Assembly: GCF_002584535.1 (NCBI RefSeq)
Contig: NZ_NUOT01000002.1
Coordinates: 6,466 to 70,465 of the forward strand
Length of the DNA stretch: 64,000 nucleotides
Reading direction: 5' to 3'
From: Bacillus cereus
GTDB taxonomy: Bacteria; Bacillota; Bacilli; Bacillales; Bacillaceae_G
Shown here: positions 53,046 through 61,435 of the stretch, in pieces
How the letters are laid out: every line of letters begins with the position of its first letter
Position numbering within the stretch: the stretch's first letter is position 1
Made by a program: the position numbers and the translations under genes
Notes under the pieces: generated by a model
Seen by the model: only the letters and a program-made list of their open reading frames with translations
Told to the model about the DNA's origin: nothing
Database searches by the model: none

Positions 53046-54043
53046 TTCAACAATCTAAAAAACAACGAGTAATTGTGCTCATCTTACTTATACTTATTGC
53101 AACAACCATCACAATTGGAATGGGCCTAGGGGCTGCTTCGCTATCCTATGATAGGCTACTGCCGACACTTTTTGGCCAAGGCACATTTAAAGAAGAGTTT
53201 ATTTTATTTTCTCTTCGATTACCTAGAATTGTAATTACACTATTAGCAGGTATGGCCCTTGCACTATCAGGAGCTATACTACAAGGCATAACGCGTAATG
53301 ATTTAGCTGAACCTGGTATTATCGGTATTAATTCAGGAGCAGGTGTTGCAATTGCCCTTTTCTTTTTATATTTTCCAATAGATGCAGGGTCATTTGTTTA
53401 CTCACTACCAATTGTTGGATTTATCGGCGCCTTTATTACAGCTTGTCTCATCTATGCATTTTCATATAGTAAAACTGCCGGACTTCAGCCGATAAGACTG
53501 ACACTAACAGGAATTGGATTTTCATTCGCTCTTTCTGGAATAATGATTGTACTTATTTCATCTGCTGAACGTGCAAAAGTAGACTTTATCGCAAAGTGGA
53601 TTGCTGGTAACATTTGGGGGGACGACTGGATTTTTGTTTTCGCACTCCTTCCATGGTTAGCTGTGCTCATTCCATTTACTCTCTATAAAGCAAATCGATT
53701 GAATCTCCTTGCATTAAACGAGCATGTAGCAATTGGTGTTGGTGTTGCACTCGAAAAAGAACGCCGCTCACTCCTTATAGCAGCCGTTGCATTAGCTGCT
53801 TCTGCCGTTTCGGTCACAGGAGGAATCGCCTTTATCGGACTCATGGCTCCTCACATCGCAAAATCTTTAGTCGGGCCGAGACATCAATTATTTATTCCTG
53901 TAGCCATTCTAATCGGTGGCTGGTTATTGTTACTGGCAGACACGGTTGGTCGTAATATTGTAGAACCAAGCGGTATTCCTGCTGGGATTATGGTTGCTTT
54001 AATTGGAGCTCCTTATTTTATGTATTTGTTGCTTAAAAAATAA
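53042..54043 (+). CDS. iron-siderophore ABC permease, FecCD type (FhuG-like)
   Basis: A 333-residue FecCD permease, paralogous to the preceding one: LFSLRLPRIVITLLAGMALA (about 57-76), SGAILQGITRNDLAEPGIIG and GGIAFIGLMAPHIAKSLVGP (about 260-279). The two permeases should form a heterodimer under the receptor. No ATPase gene follows, so an ATPase (such as FhuC) encoded elsewhere must power the importer. A strong hairpin terminator comes right after its stop. Confidence 0.9.
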   Translation: MIQQSKKQRVIVLILLILIATTITIGMGLGAASLSYDRLLPTLFGQGTFKEEFILFSLRLPRIVITLLAGMALALSGAILQGITRNDLAEPGIIGINSGAGVAIALFFLYFPIDAGSFVYSLPIVGFIGAFITACLIYAFSYSKTAGLQPIRLTLTGIGFSFALSGIMIVLISSAERAKVDFIAKWIAGNIWGDDWIFVFALLPWLAVLIPFTLYKANRLNLLALNEHVAIGVGVALEKERRSLLIAAVALAASAVSVTGGIAFIGLMAPHIAKSLVGPRHQLFIPVAILIGGWLLLLADTVGRNIVEPSGIPAGIMVALIGAPYFMYLLLKK

Positions 54044-54085
54044 AAAACCCCCTTGAGAATGAATTTTTTCTCAAGAGGGTTTTTG
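54043..54085. terminator. bidirectional terminator after the siderophore permeases
   Basis: AAAAACCC.CTTGAGAA / TTCTCAAG.GGGTTTTT hairpin with T runs on both strands. On the minus strand the DeoR remnant reads directly into it. Confidence 0.75.
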
Positions 54086-54250
54086 TTCACTTGATTTGCT
54101 AAGCATTGCTTGTTTCGCTTCCCCTTCATCGATAGACGTATCTGTCAAACCTTCATGAAAGCTCAGCGTTTTACTTGAAATAAAGGCTTTATCAATATAA
54201 ATTGACTCTAAATACTGTTTTAAAGAAGCTCCCCTAACAGATAAAAATTT
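54077..54250 (-). pseudogene. remnant of a DeoR-family regulator, C-terminal part
   Basis: On the minus strand an unbroken frame without start codon reads VRGASLKQYLESIYIDKAFI, then SSKTLSFHEGLTDTSIDEGE and AKQAMLSKS. DKAFIS followed by a GLTD loop and ExxxKQAM helix is the sugar-sensing domain of DeoR-type regulators. The N-terminal winged helix is missing, and the frame ends in the terminator of the convergent permease gene. It is judged a decayed fragment; no insertion element explains it. Confidence 0.5.
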
Positions 54251-54418
54251 TCACCAAATGAGGTTATGGAAAAAGACCGGCTTGAAATTTCAAATAATAT
54301 TCAAATTAGAGTTAGCGTTATTGATGGTATCTTTTACTATAATAGAATGAAAGGAAACAATAAATTTTACCAGTATCGCATCTATTTTAAGAGAAAAAAC
54401 ATTACATTTCTAAAACAA

Positions 54419-54435
54419 TTGATAATTATTTTCAA
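54419..54435 (+). promoter_or_regulatory. Fur-like box upstream of ahpC
   Basis: TTGATAATTATTTTCAA differs from the Fur palindrome TTGATAATNATTATCAA by one base. It lies about 150 bases before ahpC, upstream of the PerR-like box. Confidence 0.5.
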
Positions 54436-54493
54436 TAAAGTTATACATTTCCCTTGACAAAATAAACAATTTTATATGATAATTAATATCGAA

Positions 54494-54508
54494 TTAGAAT
54501 TATTATTG
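54494..54508 (+). promoter_or_regulatory. PerR-like box upstream of ahpC
   Basis: TTAGAATTATTATTG matches the Per box TTATAATNATTATAA at 12 of 15 positions and lies 75 bases before the ahpC start. Peroxide induction through PerR is the known control of ahpCF in Bacillus. Confidence 0.65.
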
Positions 54509-54582
54509 TTAATTTAAAAACTTTATTCTATGAGCAAGCTAATCTATAATGCTCAAAACCCACATTTAGGAGGAATTTTAAT

Positions 54583-55146
54583 ATGTTATTAATCGGAACA
54601 GAAGTAAAACCGTTTAAAGCGAATGCTTACCATAATGGAGAGTTTATCCAAGTTACTGACGAAAGTTTCAAAGGAAAATGGAGCGTAGTTTGCTTCTATC
54701 CAGCAGACTTCACATTCGTATGCCCAACTGAACTTGAAGATTTACAAAACCAATACGGGGCTTTAAAAGAACTAGGCGCTGAAGTATACTCTGTATCTAC
54801 AGACACTCACTTCACACATAAAGCATGGCATGATAGCTCAGAAACTATCGGCAAAATCGAATACATTATGATCGGCGACCCTACTCGCACAATCACTAGC
54901 AACTTCGACGTATTAGTTGAAGAAGAAGGTCTTGCTGCTCGTGCTACATTCATCATCGATCCAGACGGCGTTATCCAATCTGTGGAAATCAATGCTGACG
55001 GTATCGGCCGCGATGCAAGCATCCTTGCTAACAAAATTAAAGCAGCACAATACGTTCGTAACAATCCAGGCGAAGTTTGCCCAGCTAAATGGAAAGAAGG
55101 ATCTGCAACACTTAAACCAAGCCTTGACCTTGTAGGCAAAATCTAA
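54583..55146 (+). CDS. ahpC: alkyl hydroperoxide reductase subunit C (2-Cys peroxiredoxin)
   Basis: A 187-residue AhpC1-type peroxiredoxin that reduces H2O2 and organic or nitrite peroxides. The peroxidatic cysteine is Cys47 in [13 protein letters not shown] and the resolving cysteine is in [10 protein letters not shown] (about 166). The conserved Arg lies in GDPTRTI. The length is standard. AGGAGG precedes the ATG. The ahpF gene follows 14 bases after the stop and supplies the electrons. PerR-like and Fur-like boxes are upstream. Confidence 0.97.
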   Translation: MLLIGTEVKPFKANAYHNGEFIQVTDESFKGKWSVVCFYPADFTFVCPTELEDLQNQYGALKELGAEVYSVSTDTHFTHKAWHDSSETIGKIEYIMIGDPTRTITSNFDVLVEEEGLAARATFIIDPDGVIQSVEINADGIGRDASILANKIKAAQYVRNNPGEVCPAKWKEGSATLKPSLDLVGKI

Positions 55147-55160
55147 GGAGCCTGATCAAA

Positions 55161-56687
55161 ATGATACTAGATGCAGATATAAAAACACAACTAACCCAAT
55201 ACCTTCAATTAATGGAGAACGATATTCTACTTAAAGTTAGCGCAGGATCCGATGACGTATCTAAAGATATGTTAGCTCTAGTAGATGAATTAGCTACTAT
55301 GTCATCTAAGATTACAGTGGAAAAAGCTGAGCTTGAAAGAACACCAAGCTTTAGCGTAAATCGCATCGGTGAAGACACTGGAGTAACTTTCGCTGGTATT
55401 CCTTTAGGACACGAATTTACTTCATTAGTGTTAGCGTTACTACAAGTGAGTGGACGTGCTCCAAAAGTTGAACAAAAAGTAATCGATCAAGTTAAAAACA
55501 TTCAAGGTGAATATCATTTTGAATCTTATATCAGCTTAAGCTGTCATAACTGCCCGGATGTTGTACAAGCACTTAATGTAATGAGCGTTCTTAACCCTGG
55601 TATTACACATACTATGATTGACGGCGCTGCATTTAAAGAAGAAGTGGAAAGCAAAGACATCATGGCAGTACCAACTGTTTACTTAAATGGTGAATCCTTC
55701 GGCAGTGGTCGTATGACACTTGAAGAAATTCTAGCTAAGATGGGTAATGGTCCTGACGCATCAGAGTTTTCTGATAAAGATCCATACGATGTTCTTGTTG
55801 TTGGTGGCGGTCCAGCTGGTGCAAGTGCAGCAATTTACGCAGCACGTAAAGGCATCCGCACAGGTATCGTTGCTGAGCGCTTCGGTGGTCAAGTAATGGA
55901 TACAATGGGCATTGAGAACTTCATTAGCGTAAAACGCACTGAAGGCCCTAAGCTAGTAGCAAGCCTTGAAGAGCACGTAAAAGAGTACGATATTGATGTA
56001 ATGAAATTACAACGTGCGAAACGGTTAGAAAAGAAAGAACTTATTGAAGTGGAACTTGAAAATGGCGCTGTTCTGAAAAGTAAGAGCGTAATCATTTCAA
56101 CAGGTGCTCGTTGGCGCAATGTTGGCGTACCAGGTGAAGCTGAGTTCAAAAACAAAGGTGTAGCATACTGCCCTCACTGTGACGGTCCACTATTCGCTGG
56201 AAAACACGTAGCAGTTATCGGCGGCGGTAACTCTGGTATTGAAGCTGCAATCGACTTAGCAGGTATCGTAAAACACGTAACTGTTCTTGAGTTCATGCCA
56301 GAATTAAAAGCTGATGCTGTCTTGCAAGAACGTCTTTACAGCCTACCTAACGTAACGGTTCTAAAGAACGTTCAAACAAAAGAAATTACTGGTACTGACA
56401 CAGTAAACGGTATTTCTTATATCGATCGTGAAACTGAAGAAGTTCATCATATTGAACTTCAAGGTGTATTCGTTCAAATCGGTCTTGTACCAAACACAGA
56501 TTGGTTAGGCGATACTGTTGAACGTGTTCGCGGTGAAATCGTAACAGACAAGCACGGTGCTACAAATGTACCGGGAGTGTTTGCTGCAGGCGACTGTACA
56601 AATAATCCGTACAAACAAATCATTATTTCTATGGGATCAGGAGCGAATGCAGCTTTAGGTGCATTTGATTATCTAATCCGAAATTAA
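55161..56687 (+). CDS. ahpF: alkyl hydroperoxide reductase subunit F
   Basis: A 508-residue NADH-dependent flavoprotein that re-reduces AhpC. The N-terminal double-thioredoxin domain carries the CxxC Cys128/Cys131 (SCHNCPDV). The thioredoxin-reductase-like part has FAD motif [20 protein letters not shown] (about 213-232), a second CxxC at Cys337/Cys340 (YCPHCDG), the NADH motif [17 protein letters not shown] and the final [13 protein letters not shown]. All redox centres are intact and length is normal. Operon with ahpC. Confidence 0.97.
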   Translation: MILDADIKTQLTQYLQLMENDILLKVSAGSDDVSKDMLALVDELATMSSKITVEKAELERTPSFSVNRIGEDTGVTFAGIPLGHEFTSLVLALLQVSGRAPKVEQKVIDQVKNIQGEYHFESYISLSCHNCPDVVQALNVMSVLNPGITHTMIDGAAFKEEVESKDIMAVPTVYLNGESFGSGRMTLEEILAKMGNGPDASEFSDKDPYDVLVVGGGPAGASAAIYAARKGIRTGIVAERFGGQVMDTMGIENFISVKRTEGPKLVASLEEHVKEYDIDVMKLQRAKRLEKKELIEVELENGAVLKSKSVIISTGARWRNVGVPGEAEFKNKGVAYCPHCDGPLFAGKHVAVIGGGNSGIEAAIDLAGIVKHVTVLEFMPELKADAVLQERLYSLPNVTVLKNVQTKEITGTDTVNGISYIDRETEEVHHIELQGVFVQIGLVPNTDWLGDTVERVRGEIVTDKHGATNVPGVFAAGDCTNNPYKQIIISMGSGANAALGAFDYLIRN

Positions 56688-56707
56688 TGAACTGATATGA
56701 ACTTTAC

Positions 56708-56737
56708 AAAAGCAGGTGTCTTATCGACACCTGCTTT
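56708..56737. terminator. bidirectional terminator between ahpF and the methyltransferase
   Basis: AAAGCAGGTGTC / GACACCTGCTTT with a short loop between convergent stop codons. Confidence 0.8.
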
Positions 56738-56739
56738 CT

Positions 56740-57348
56740 TTATAATTCTAATCTATAAACTAAAAACCTCTCATTCCCGTTCTTTTCATAAGCTCCAGGC
56801 AATCTAACTTCCTTGTTCAGGTCAAAAGCAGTCTGATTCTCTAAGAAAAAGATATAATCTTCCGACGGATAATACAAAATAAGTTCAACATCCCTCTCTA
56901 CTTCTTCTACCGAAAGCAAAATGTTATTCACTACGTTCATAAATACTTGCACTGAAAATGGATTAAAGAAATAAAATCGATTATCACGTGGATCAATTTC
57001 ATATTCTTGTGCTAAACAACATTGAAATTGAACTTTATCCTTAATATTCTTTGATTTTCTTGCATAACGCTCACGGTTTTCCATTGCTTCCTTATAGAAC
57101 TCTTCATTCATTTCAATCCCAACTGCTGAAGCACCGCACTTATGATGCATATAAAAGTTTAGTCGCCCTTTTCCGCACCCAAAGTCTACTATTCGATCAT
57201 TACTACTTATTTCATATTGATTCAACAGTTCTTCTAGACCACTATATGGCGTTGGTTCATAGCGATGATAATGTAAAGATTTATTAAATCCTTTTTGTTC
57301 TCCAACTGTTTTTATATTTAATACCGCGTCATAATATTGTTCGTTCAT
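56740..57348 (-). CDS. class I SAM-dependent methyltransferase
   Basis: A 202-residue protein with SAM motif I RIVDFGCGKGRLNFYMHHKC (about 52-71), acidic strand GIEMNEEF (about 77) and a later strand-turn FYFFNPFSV (about 126) at the substrate side (NPF in place of the usual DPP/NPPY). The C-terminus is FLVYRLEL. The substrate is unknown. RBS AGGGTGA lies before the ATG. Single gene convergent with ahpF. Confidence 0.82.
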   Translation of the reverse strand: MNEQYYDAVLNIKTVGEQKGFNKSLHYHRYEPTPYSGLEELLNQYEISSNDRIVDFGCGKGRLNFYMHHKCGASAVGIEMNEEFYKEAMENRERYARKSKNIKDKVQFQCCLAQEYEIDPRDNRFYFFNPFSVQVFMNVVNNILLSVEEVERDVELILYYPSEDYIFFLENQTAFDLNKEVRLPGAYEKNGNERFLVYRLEL

Positions 57349-57523
57349 GTGTTCACCCTACTCTCTACAAAAAGAATCTTGATACAATCCAGAATCTTTT
57401 CGATTTTCCGTCTTTTATTTTCTACGGAATCCAAATTACATGCGATCCAATTTTATCATATGAATCAATTTCATAATTTCCAATTCTAATATACCAAGGA
57501 TTTTGAGGACACAAAAAGGAGTA
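57349..57523. other. intergenic region upstream of the methyltransferase
   Basis: AT-rich; holds the methyltransferase promoter region. No supported gene or structure was seen. Confidence 0.4.
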
Positions 57524-57655
57524 CTATTCCAAATTTTTGTATAATGCAAATAACGACACAAACCAAAAACAAGAGAAGCCGTTAATTTCCTCTATGCTTA
57601 TTATATGATTTAGAGTTAATAAGACGATTCCAAACGTTTTTTCTATCTTGATCAT
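57524..57655 (-). CDS. possible 43-residue small protein
   Basis: A short frame with a strong AGGAGG 4 bases before its ATG. It reads MIKIEKTFGIVLLTLNHIIS, then ends FSCFWFVSLFALYKNLE, and is moderately hydrophobic with one or two possible membrane segments. No family is recognised and it may be a gene relic. It lies downstream of the terminator after the RpiR-type regulator gene. Confidence 0.3.
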   Translation of the reverse strand: MIKIEKTFGIVLLTLNHIISIEEINGFSCFWFVSLFALYKNLE

Positions 57656-57735
57656 CGAACCTCCTATCGAAAGTACTTCAAAATCTTGTCTTGATGGCGA
57701 TGCTATGATTCTTCTAATAGTAAAAGTTATACAAA

Positions 57736-57768
57736 GAAAAAAGCCTTATCTTAAATAGACATAGGCTC
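57736..57768 (-). terminator. terminator at the end of the PTS disaccharide operon
   Basis: Minus strand AGCCTATGTC / GATAAGGCT then TTTTTTC, downstream of the RpiR-type regulator stop. Confidence 0.65.
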
Positions 57769-57846
57769 TTTAAATAACAGTTCAATAACTACGCAGCAAA
57801 AATCACAGGTAAATAATTTGTAATGAGACTTATTACACTTTATATC

Positions 57847-58710
57847 TTAGAAGGATTTTTTTCCTGTGAATCTTAATACTGATTCTCTTGAACGTTCAAT
57901 TTCTTTAATATTTTCATCATAATATTTTGATGCATATGCATAAAAGATTATGTCAATAGTCAGAAATTGTGCGAATAACGAACTAGTTGCTGCACTACGA
58001 AATTTTGCCTCTGGTGCACGAACATGTTGCAAAGACATATCGACTTTGTTAGTTAATCTGTTATTACCAAATCGTGATAATCCAATTGTTTGAATACCAG
58101 ATGCTTTAGCAATATCAACAAGTTGCAGTACTTCTTCAGTTTCTCCACTATTAGATATACTGAAAAAAACACAATTTTTTGTGGATGCAGCAAGTGCTGT
58201 CGCCATGATATGTGCGTCTTGATTTGCACTTACAATCTTTCCTAAACGTAACCATTTATGAGTAATATCTTCCGCAACAAGCCATGAAGCTCCTAATCCA
58301 TAGGCATAAATAACATCAGCATTTCTCATAGTTTCAACAATTTGATTAAGAATAACTTCATCTAAATAAATCGCTGTTTCTTGTATCGCCTGTACAGAGT
58401 TAGAAACTATTTTTTCTTTAATTTCCGCTATTGTTTCATTTGGTTCAATATCATAAAAACCTTTCTTCTCTGGTTGTGAGATATACGATGATAGAGATAC
58501 CTTTAACTCCGAAAAACTAGCAATTTCGATAGAACGACAAAGTCTAGTGACCGCCGAACTACTAGCATTAGCATGCGCAGCTAATTCATGTATAGTCATT
58601 CTAATCACTTCTTGAGGATTGTCTAAAATATATTGTGCTATTTTCCCTTCAGACTTTGGTAATTGATGTAATAAACTCTCGATTTTTAACAATACATTTA
58701 CAACATGCAT
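57847..58710 (-). CDS. MurR/RpiR-family transcriptional regulator
   Basis: A 287-residue regulator: N-terminal HTH_6 domain (SEGKIAQYILDNPQEVIRMT, then ELAAHANASSSAVTRLCRSI, about 40-59) and a C-terminal SIS sugar-phosphate-binding domain (VIYAYGLGASWLVAEDITHK, about 133-152; VFFSISNSGETEEVLQLVDI, about 180-199). The family senses phosphosugars such as MurNAc-6-P or GlcN-6-P. It is the last gene of the PTS operon, 25 bases after the kinase start region, so it likely controls the operon. RBS AAGGGAG lies 8-9 bases before the ATG. Confidence 0.9.
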   Translation of the reverse strand: MHVVNVLLKIESLLHQLPKSEGKIAQYILDNPQEVIRMTIHELAAHANASSSAVTRLCRSIEIASFSELKVSLSSYISQPEKKGFYDIEPNETIAEIKEKIVSNSVQAIQETAIYLDEVILNQIVETMRNADVIYAYGLGASWLVAEDITHKWLRLGKIVSANQDAHIMATALAASTKNCVFFSISNSGETEEVLQLVDIAKASGIQTIGLSRFGNNRLTNKVDMSLQHVRAPEAKFRSAATSSLFAQFLTIDIIFYAYASKYYDENIKEIERSRESVLRFTGKKSF

Positions 58711-58735
58711 ATTGAATGGCTCCCTTACCTTTTAA

Positions 58736-59632
58736 TTAACTCATATATTTCAGAGCTAAATAATATCCCCCTAATGTAGATGATACATCTTCTAAAATAA
58801 ATTGGACTTTCGGTTTTTCTTGTTTAATATTTTCAATAAAGGCGGTTTGTACAGACGGTATATTAGTTAATATACCCCCTTTAATAGCAATTGTAACATC
58901 GTTATCAAAATTTAGTTTCTTCCAAACAGCAAGCGTAGTCTTGGCAAGGTGATAGCCCGCTTGCTTGAGAATATTCTCTGCAAAATCATCTCCTGCTTTT
59001 GCTTGTTGAACGATTATTGGAACAAATGACGCAATATCCGCTTTAGTTGAGGAATAAATAAATGTTTTTAATTCTAGTACATTCTGATAACCAAGTTTTG
59101 TTAGTACCAACTTAGTTAGGTCACTATAATTCCCTTCCCCATCTTCCTCTTGCGTCATTTTAATAAAAGCCTGCATAGCAATCCAATACCCACTTCCTTC
59201 ATCTCCAAGAATATGTCCCCAACCACCTGCTAATTTTTCAATACCATTATGAATTCCAATACTAACAGAACCGGTTCCTGAAATTGTTAAAATACCATCT
59301 TTCCCTTTTAGTAAAGCTGCATGTGCAATAATTCCATCATTGACAATCGTAAACGGAATATGAAACGCCTCAGAGAGAGCATCTTTTATACCTTTTGTAT
59401 TTTTAACCCCTCCATACCCGGCCAATCCTAGGCATATATACTGGCATTCTTCCTTTTTTAAAGGAACTAAGCATTGTTCAATCGCACTAATAATATTATG
59501 CATAGCTTGTTTTTCATCTAAAAGTAAATTTCCGAACCCTGCTTTACCTTCACTTATTTTTTCACCATTTAAATTATAAGCTACCGCTTCCGTTTTAGTA
59601 CCTCCACCGTCTACTCCAATAATATAACTCAT
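58736..59632 (-). CDS. BadF/BadG-type ATPase, N-acetylglucosamine/MurNAc kinase-like
   Basis: A 298-residue actin-fold kinase. Phosphate 1 motif IIGVDGGGTKTEAVAYNLNG (about 4-23), phosphate 2 motif ILTISGTGSVSIGI (about 113-126), GGWGHILGDEGSGYWIAMQA (about 136-155) and adenosine motif AIKGGILTN (about 247) are intact. Relatives phosphorylate GlcNAc, GlcN or MurNAc. In a PTS operon that delivers a singly phosphorylated disaccharide, it would phosphorylate the released free sugar. Located between the bcr1-like repeat and the RpiR gene; AGGAGG before the ATG. Confidence 0.87.
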   Translation of the reverse strand: MSYIIGVDGGGTKTEAVAYNLNGEKISEGKAGFGNLLLDEKQAMHNIISAIEQCLVPLKKEECQYICLGLAGYGGVKNTKGIKDALSEAFHIPFTIVNDGIIAHAALLKGKDGILTISGTGSVSIGIHNGIEKLAGGWGHILGDEGSGYWIAMQAFIKMTQEEDGEGNYSDLTKLVLTKLGYQNVLELKTFIYSSTKADIASFVPIIVQQAKAGDDFAENILKQAGYHLAKTTLAVWKKLNFDNDVTIAIKGGILTNIPSVQTAFIENIKQEKPKVQFILEDVSSTLGGYYLALKYMS

Positions 59633-59650
59633 ACAGGTTCCTCCTTGTGT

Positions 59651-59809
59651 ATAAAGTGAAACTTTAATTAGTGGGGGTTTTCTTCATCCCCCACTGATTA
59701 TCAGCCCTCACCAATCGGGCTTTTACGGACAGTCGATCTCCCACCTACCTTCTTTGCTTTTGCCGAATTTTGAGGTGGGAGTCTTACTGTCCGTAAATAA
59801 CAGTATAAA
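59651..59809. mobile_element. bcr1-like intergenic repeat element (non-autonomous)
   Basis: About 149 bp bounded by direct ATAAA repeats (59651-59655 and 59805-59809), equivalent to the TTTAT duplication described for bcr1. It contains a hairpin AGTGGGGG / CCCCCACT and a nested cruciform: TTTACGGACAGT pairs with ACTGTCCGTAAA, enclosing CTCCCACCT / AGGTGGGAG. It has no transposase. It lies inside the PTS disaccharide operon between the DUF871 and kinase genes, so it would be transcribed as a structured RNA segment. Confidence 0.75.
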
Positions 59810-59872
59810 TAAAAAGAGAAGGAGCGTTCTGTCCCTTCCCTTTCCCTTACTTTGAGGTTTTTCTCGATAAAA

Positions 59873-60958
59873 TCACTTAATTGAAAATTGGAATTTCTCC
59901 CAAGGATCGAGATAATCAAGGAGAAAAATTTCTTCTTCAACTATCCGGCCAACCACATTCGTTTTACCTGAATTCTCCATGTCTTTCAACGCAATCTGTA
60001 ATTCACCCTTGTATTGTCCATATAGCTCATTCTCAATTAAAATGTCTCCTCTTCTAATATCAGGGGTATAGGTTGGTTTAAGTTCTTCTCGTTTATATTT
60101 TACACGTGATTGAGTCGAGCGAATAAGGTATTCTGAAACGTCTCCACGATAAAAATGAAATTCTTCCAGCACAATCTTTTTCTCTAACTCTGTAATTGTG
60201 TCATATAGTTCTATATGAAACGTTAGCAATTTACTGTTTAATGTACTGAGGGCTTCTAATTCAATCTTTGATGCATATGCGTTAGCAATAATCACATCAT
60301 CTATTACTCCAGTTGCAAATAAGTGTTTGGCTTGCGTTACAATTGGTAATTCACGATGCATTTCTAATGTACATAAACCTTCTGTTACCGGCCAAGGTCC
60401 GTAAGTTGCTGCTTGTGAACTAATGAATGCTGCTGTACGAATATTATGGTGTTTAAATTGCTCACAGCATTTTAGAAAATGAGCATAGCTTAATCCCGCA
60501 TAACGATGAGGATAGAAATTATGTGACCCTACTAAATTCTCTTTATTAGGCTTATAAGCAATGAGATTATCTAAATAATGCGTTGCATTGCTCATATTAA
60601 TTTCAACTTTTAAATTATAGGGATTATGTGTCATGATGGACTCTTCAGTTCCTGTAAATCCCATATCTAGACGGATTCCGTACGCTCCTAAATCAGCAAA
60701 GAATGATAAGTCTTTATAGGAAATATCTAAATCTCCAAATACACGAGGAGATATATCAACCATTACTTCCATACCTAATTGATTTGCAAATGCAATTGTT
60801 TCTTTAAATTCCCTCATAATTTTTTCCTTATCACCTTCTACTGACAGCAAGCAAGTAAAGATTTTTTTAAATCCATATTTGTGTGCAAGTGCAATATACT
60901 CTATATCTTTTTCTACGGTTGAATGTTCTGGATAAATGGAGATACCTAATTTTCTCAT
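59873..60958 (-). CDS. DUF871 protein, MupG (6-phospho-N-acetylmuramidase)-like
   Basis: A 361-residue cytoplasmic protein. The first two thirds form a TIM barrel beginning LGISIYPEHSTVEKDIEYIA, with MVDISPRVF (about 88), LRLDMGFTG written GIRLDMGFTG (about 117) and NFYPHRYAGLS (about 151-161); the C-terminal part is a small cyclophilin-like domain (RRGDILIENELYGQYKGELQ). Staphylococcal MupG of this family splits MurNAc-6-P-GlcNAc. The ATG at 60958 follows AAAGGTGAT. Its place beside a GH4 enzyme and a GlcNAc-type kinase supports disaccharide-phosphate cleavage; the actual substrate is inferred. Confidence 0.83.
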   Translation of the reverse strand: MRKLGISIYPEHSTVEKDIEYIALAHKYGFKKIFTCLLSVEGDKEKIMREFKETIAFANQLGMEVMVDISPRVFGDLDISYKDLSFFADLGAYGIRLDMGFTGTEESIMTHNPYNLKVEINMSNATHYLDNLIAYKPNKENLVGSHNFYPHRYAGLSYAHFLKCCEQFKHHNIRTAAFISSQAATYGPWPVTEGLCTLEMHRELPIVTQAKHLFATGVIDDVIIANAYASKIELEALSTLNSKLLTFHIELYDTITELEKKIVLEEFHFYRGDVSEYLIRSTQSRVKYKREELKPTYTPDIRRGDILIENELYGQYKGELQIALKDMENSGKTNVVGRIVEEEIFLLDYLDPWEKFQFSIK

Positions 60959-60990
60959 CTTTACATCACCTTTACCTTCCCACATCCCAA

Positions 60991-61320
60991 TTATTGTTGT
61001 GGCGCCAGTTTTTTTATGATACGGATCATATGTTCAATCAATTTTTGTTCGCTTATCGCGGTCATTAAGTGATCTTGAGCATGAATCATTAGCAACGTTT
61101 TTTCACTTGGAATTCCGTTCAATTCAGCTTGAATTAACTTTGTTTGTGTCTTATGAGCCAAGCTAAGTTCTTCTGCAGCTTGGTTAATAAGATTCGCTGC
61201 TCTTTCAAAGTCAAATTCCTCTGCAGCTGTTAATGCTTCATAAGCTAAACCTCTTGCATTTCCACCATGAGAAATAATTTCAAAAATTTCCATTTCGTTA
61301 TTATTGATTTCCGTTGACAT
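60991..61320 (-). CDS. PTS lactose/cellobiose-family EIIA
   Basis: A 109-residue helical EIIA of the lactose/cellobiose/chitobiose class. Typical stretches are IISHGGNARGLAYEALTAAE (about 15-34), AHKTQTKLIQAELNG and the phosphorylation-site motif MIHAQDHLMTAI (about 79-90). It passes phosphate from HPr to an EIIB that is not in this window (probably beyond the right edge). The ATG at 61320 follows GGAG. Between the GH4 and DUF871 genes. Confidence 0.93.
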   Translation of the reverse strand: MSTEINNNEMEIFEIISHGGNARGLAYEALTAAEEFDFERAANLINQAAEELSLAHKTQTKLIQAELNGIPSEKTLLMIHAQDHLMTAISEQKLIEHMIRIIKKLAPQQ

Positions 61321-61435
61321 ATCATAGCACTCCATATCGTAGTAAAGTATGGGACAATATTCTCTAACTGAAGTTACGTTTCAGAAAATATCATGTCTCA
61401 ATTTGTCTTTCATATTAAATTTATTATTCTCCTAA

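Noticed and set aside
51039-54043. Naming the siderophore operon feuABC (bacillibactin)
   Set aside because: The receptor follows the FhuD2/YxeB pattern (FGDNWGRGTEILYQ) rather than FeuA, so a hydroxamate receptor is the better call.
54266-54457. 63-residue plus-strand frame upstream of ahpC
   Set aside because: Low-complexity Ile/Asn/Lys translation of AT-rich DNA that covers the Fur-like box; no Shine-Dalgarno.
59701-59940. 79-residue minus-strand reading frame between the kinase and DUF871 genes
   Set aside because: It lies across the bcr1-like repeat and its C-terminus is a translation of the repeat hairpins; no ribosome binding site fits and it overlaps the end of the DUF871 gene.
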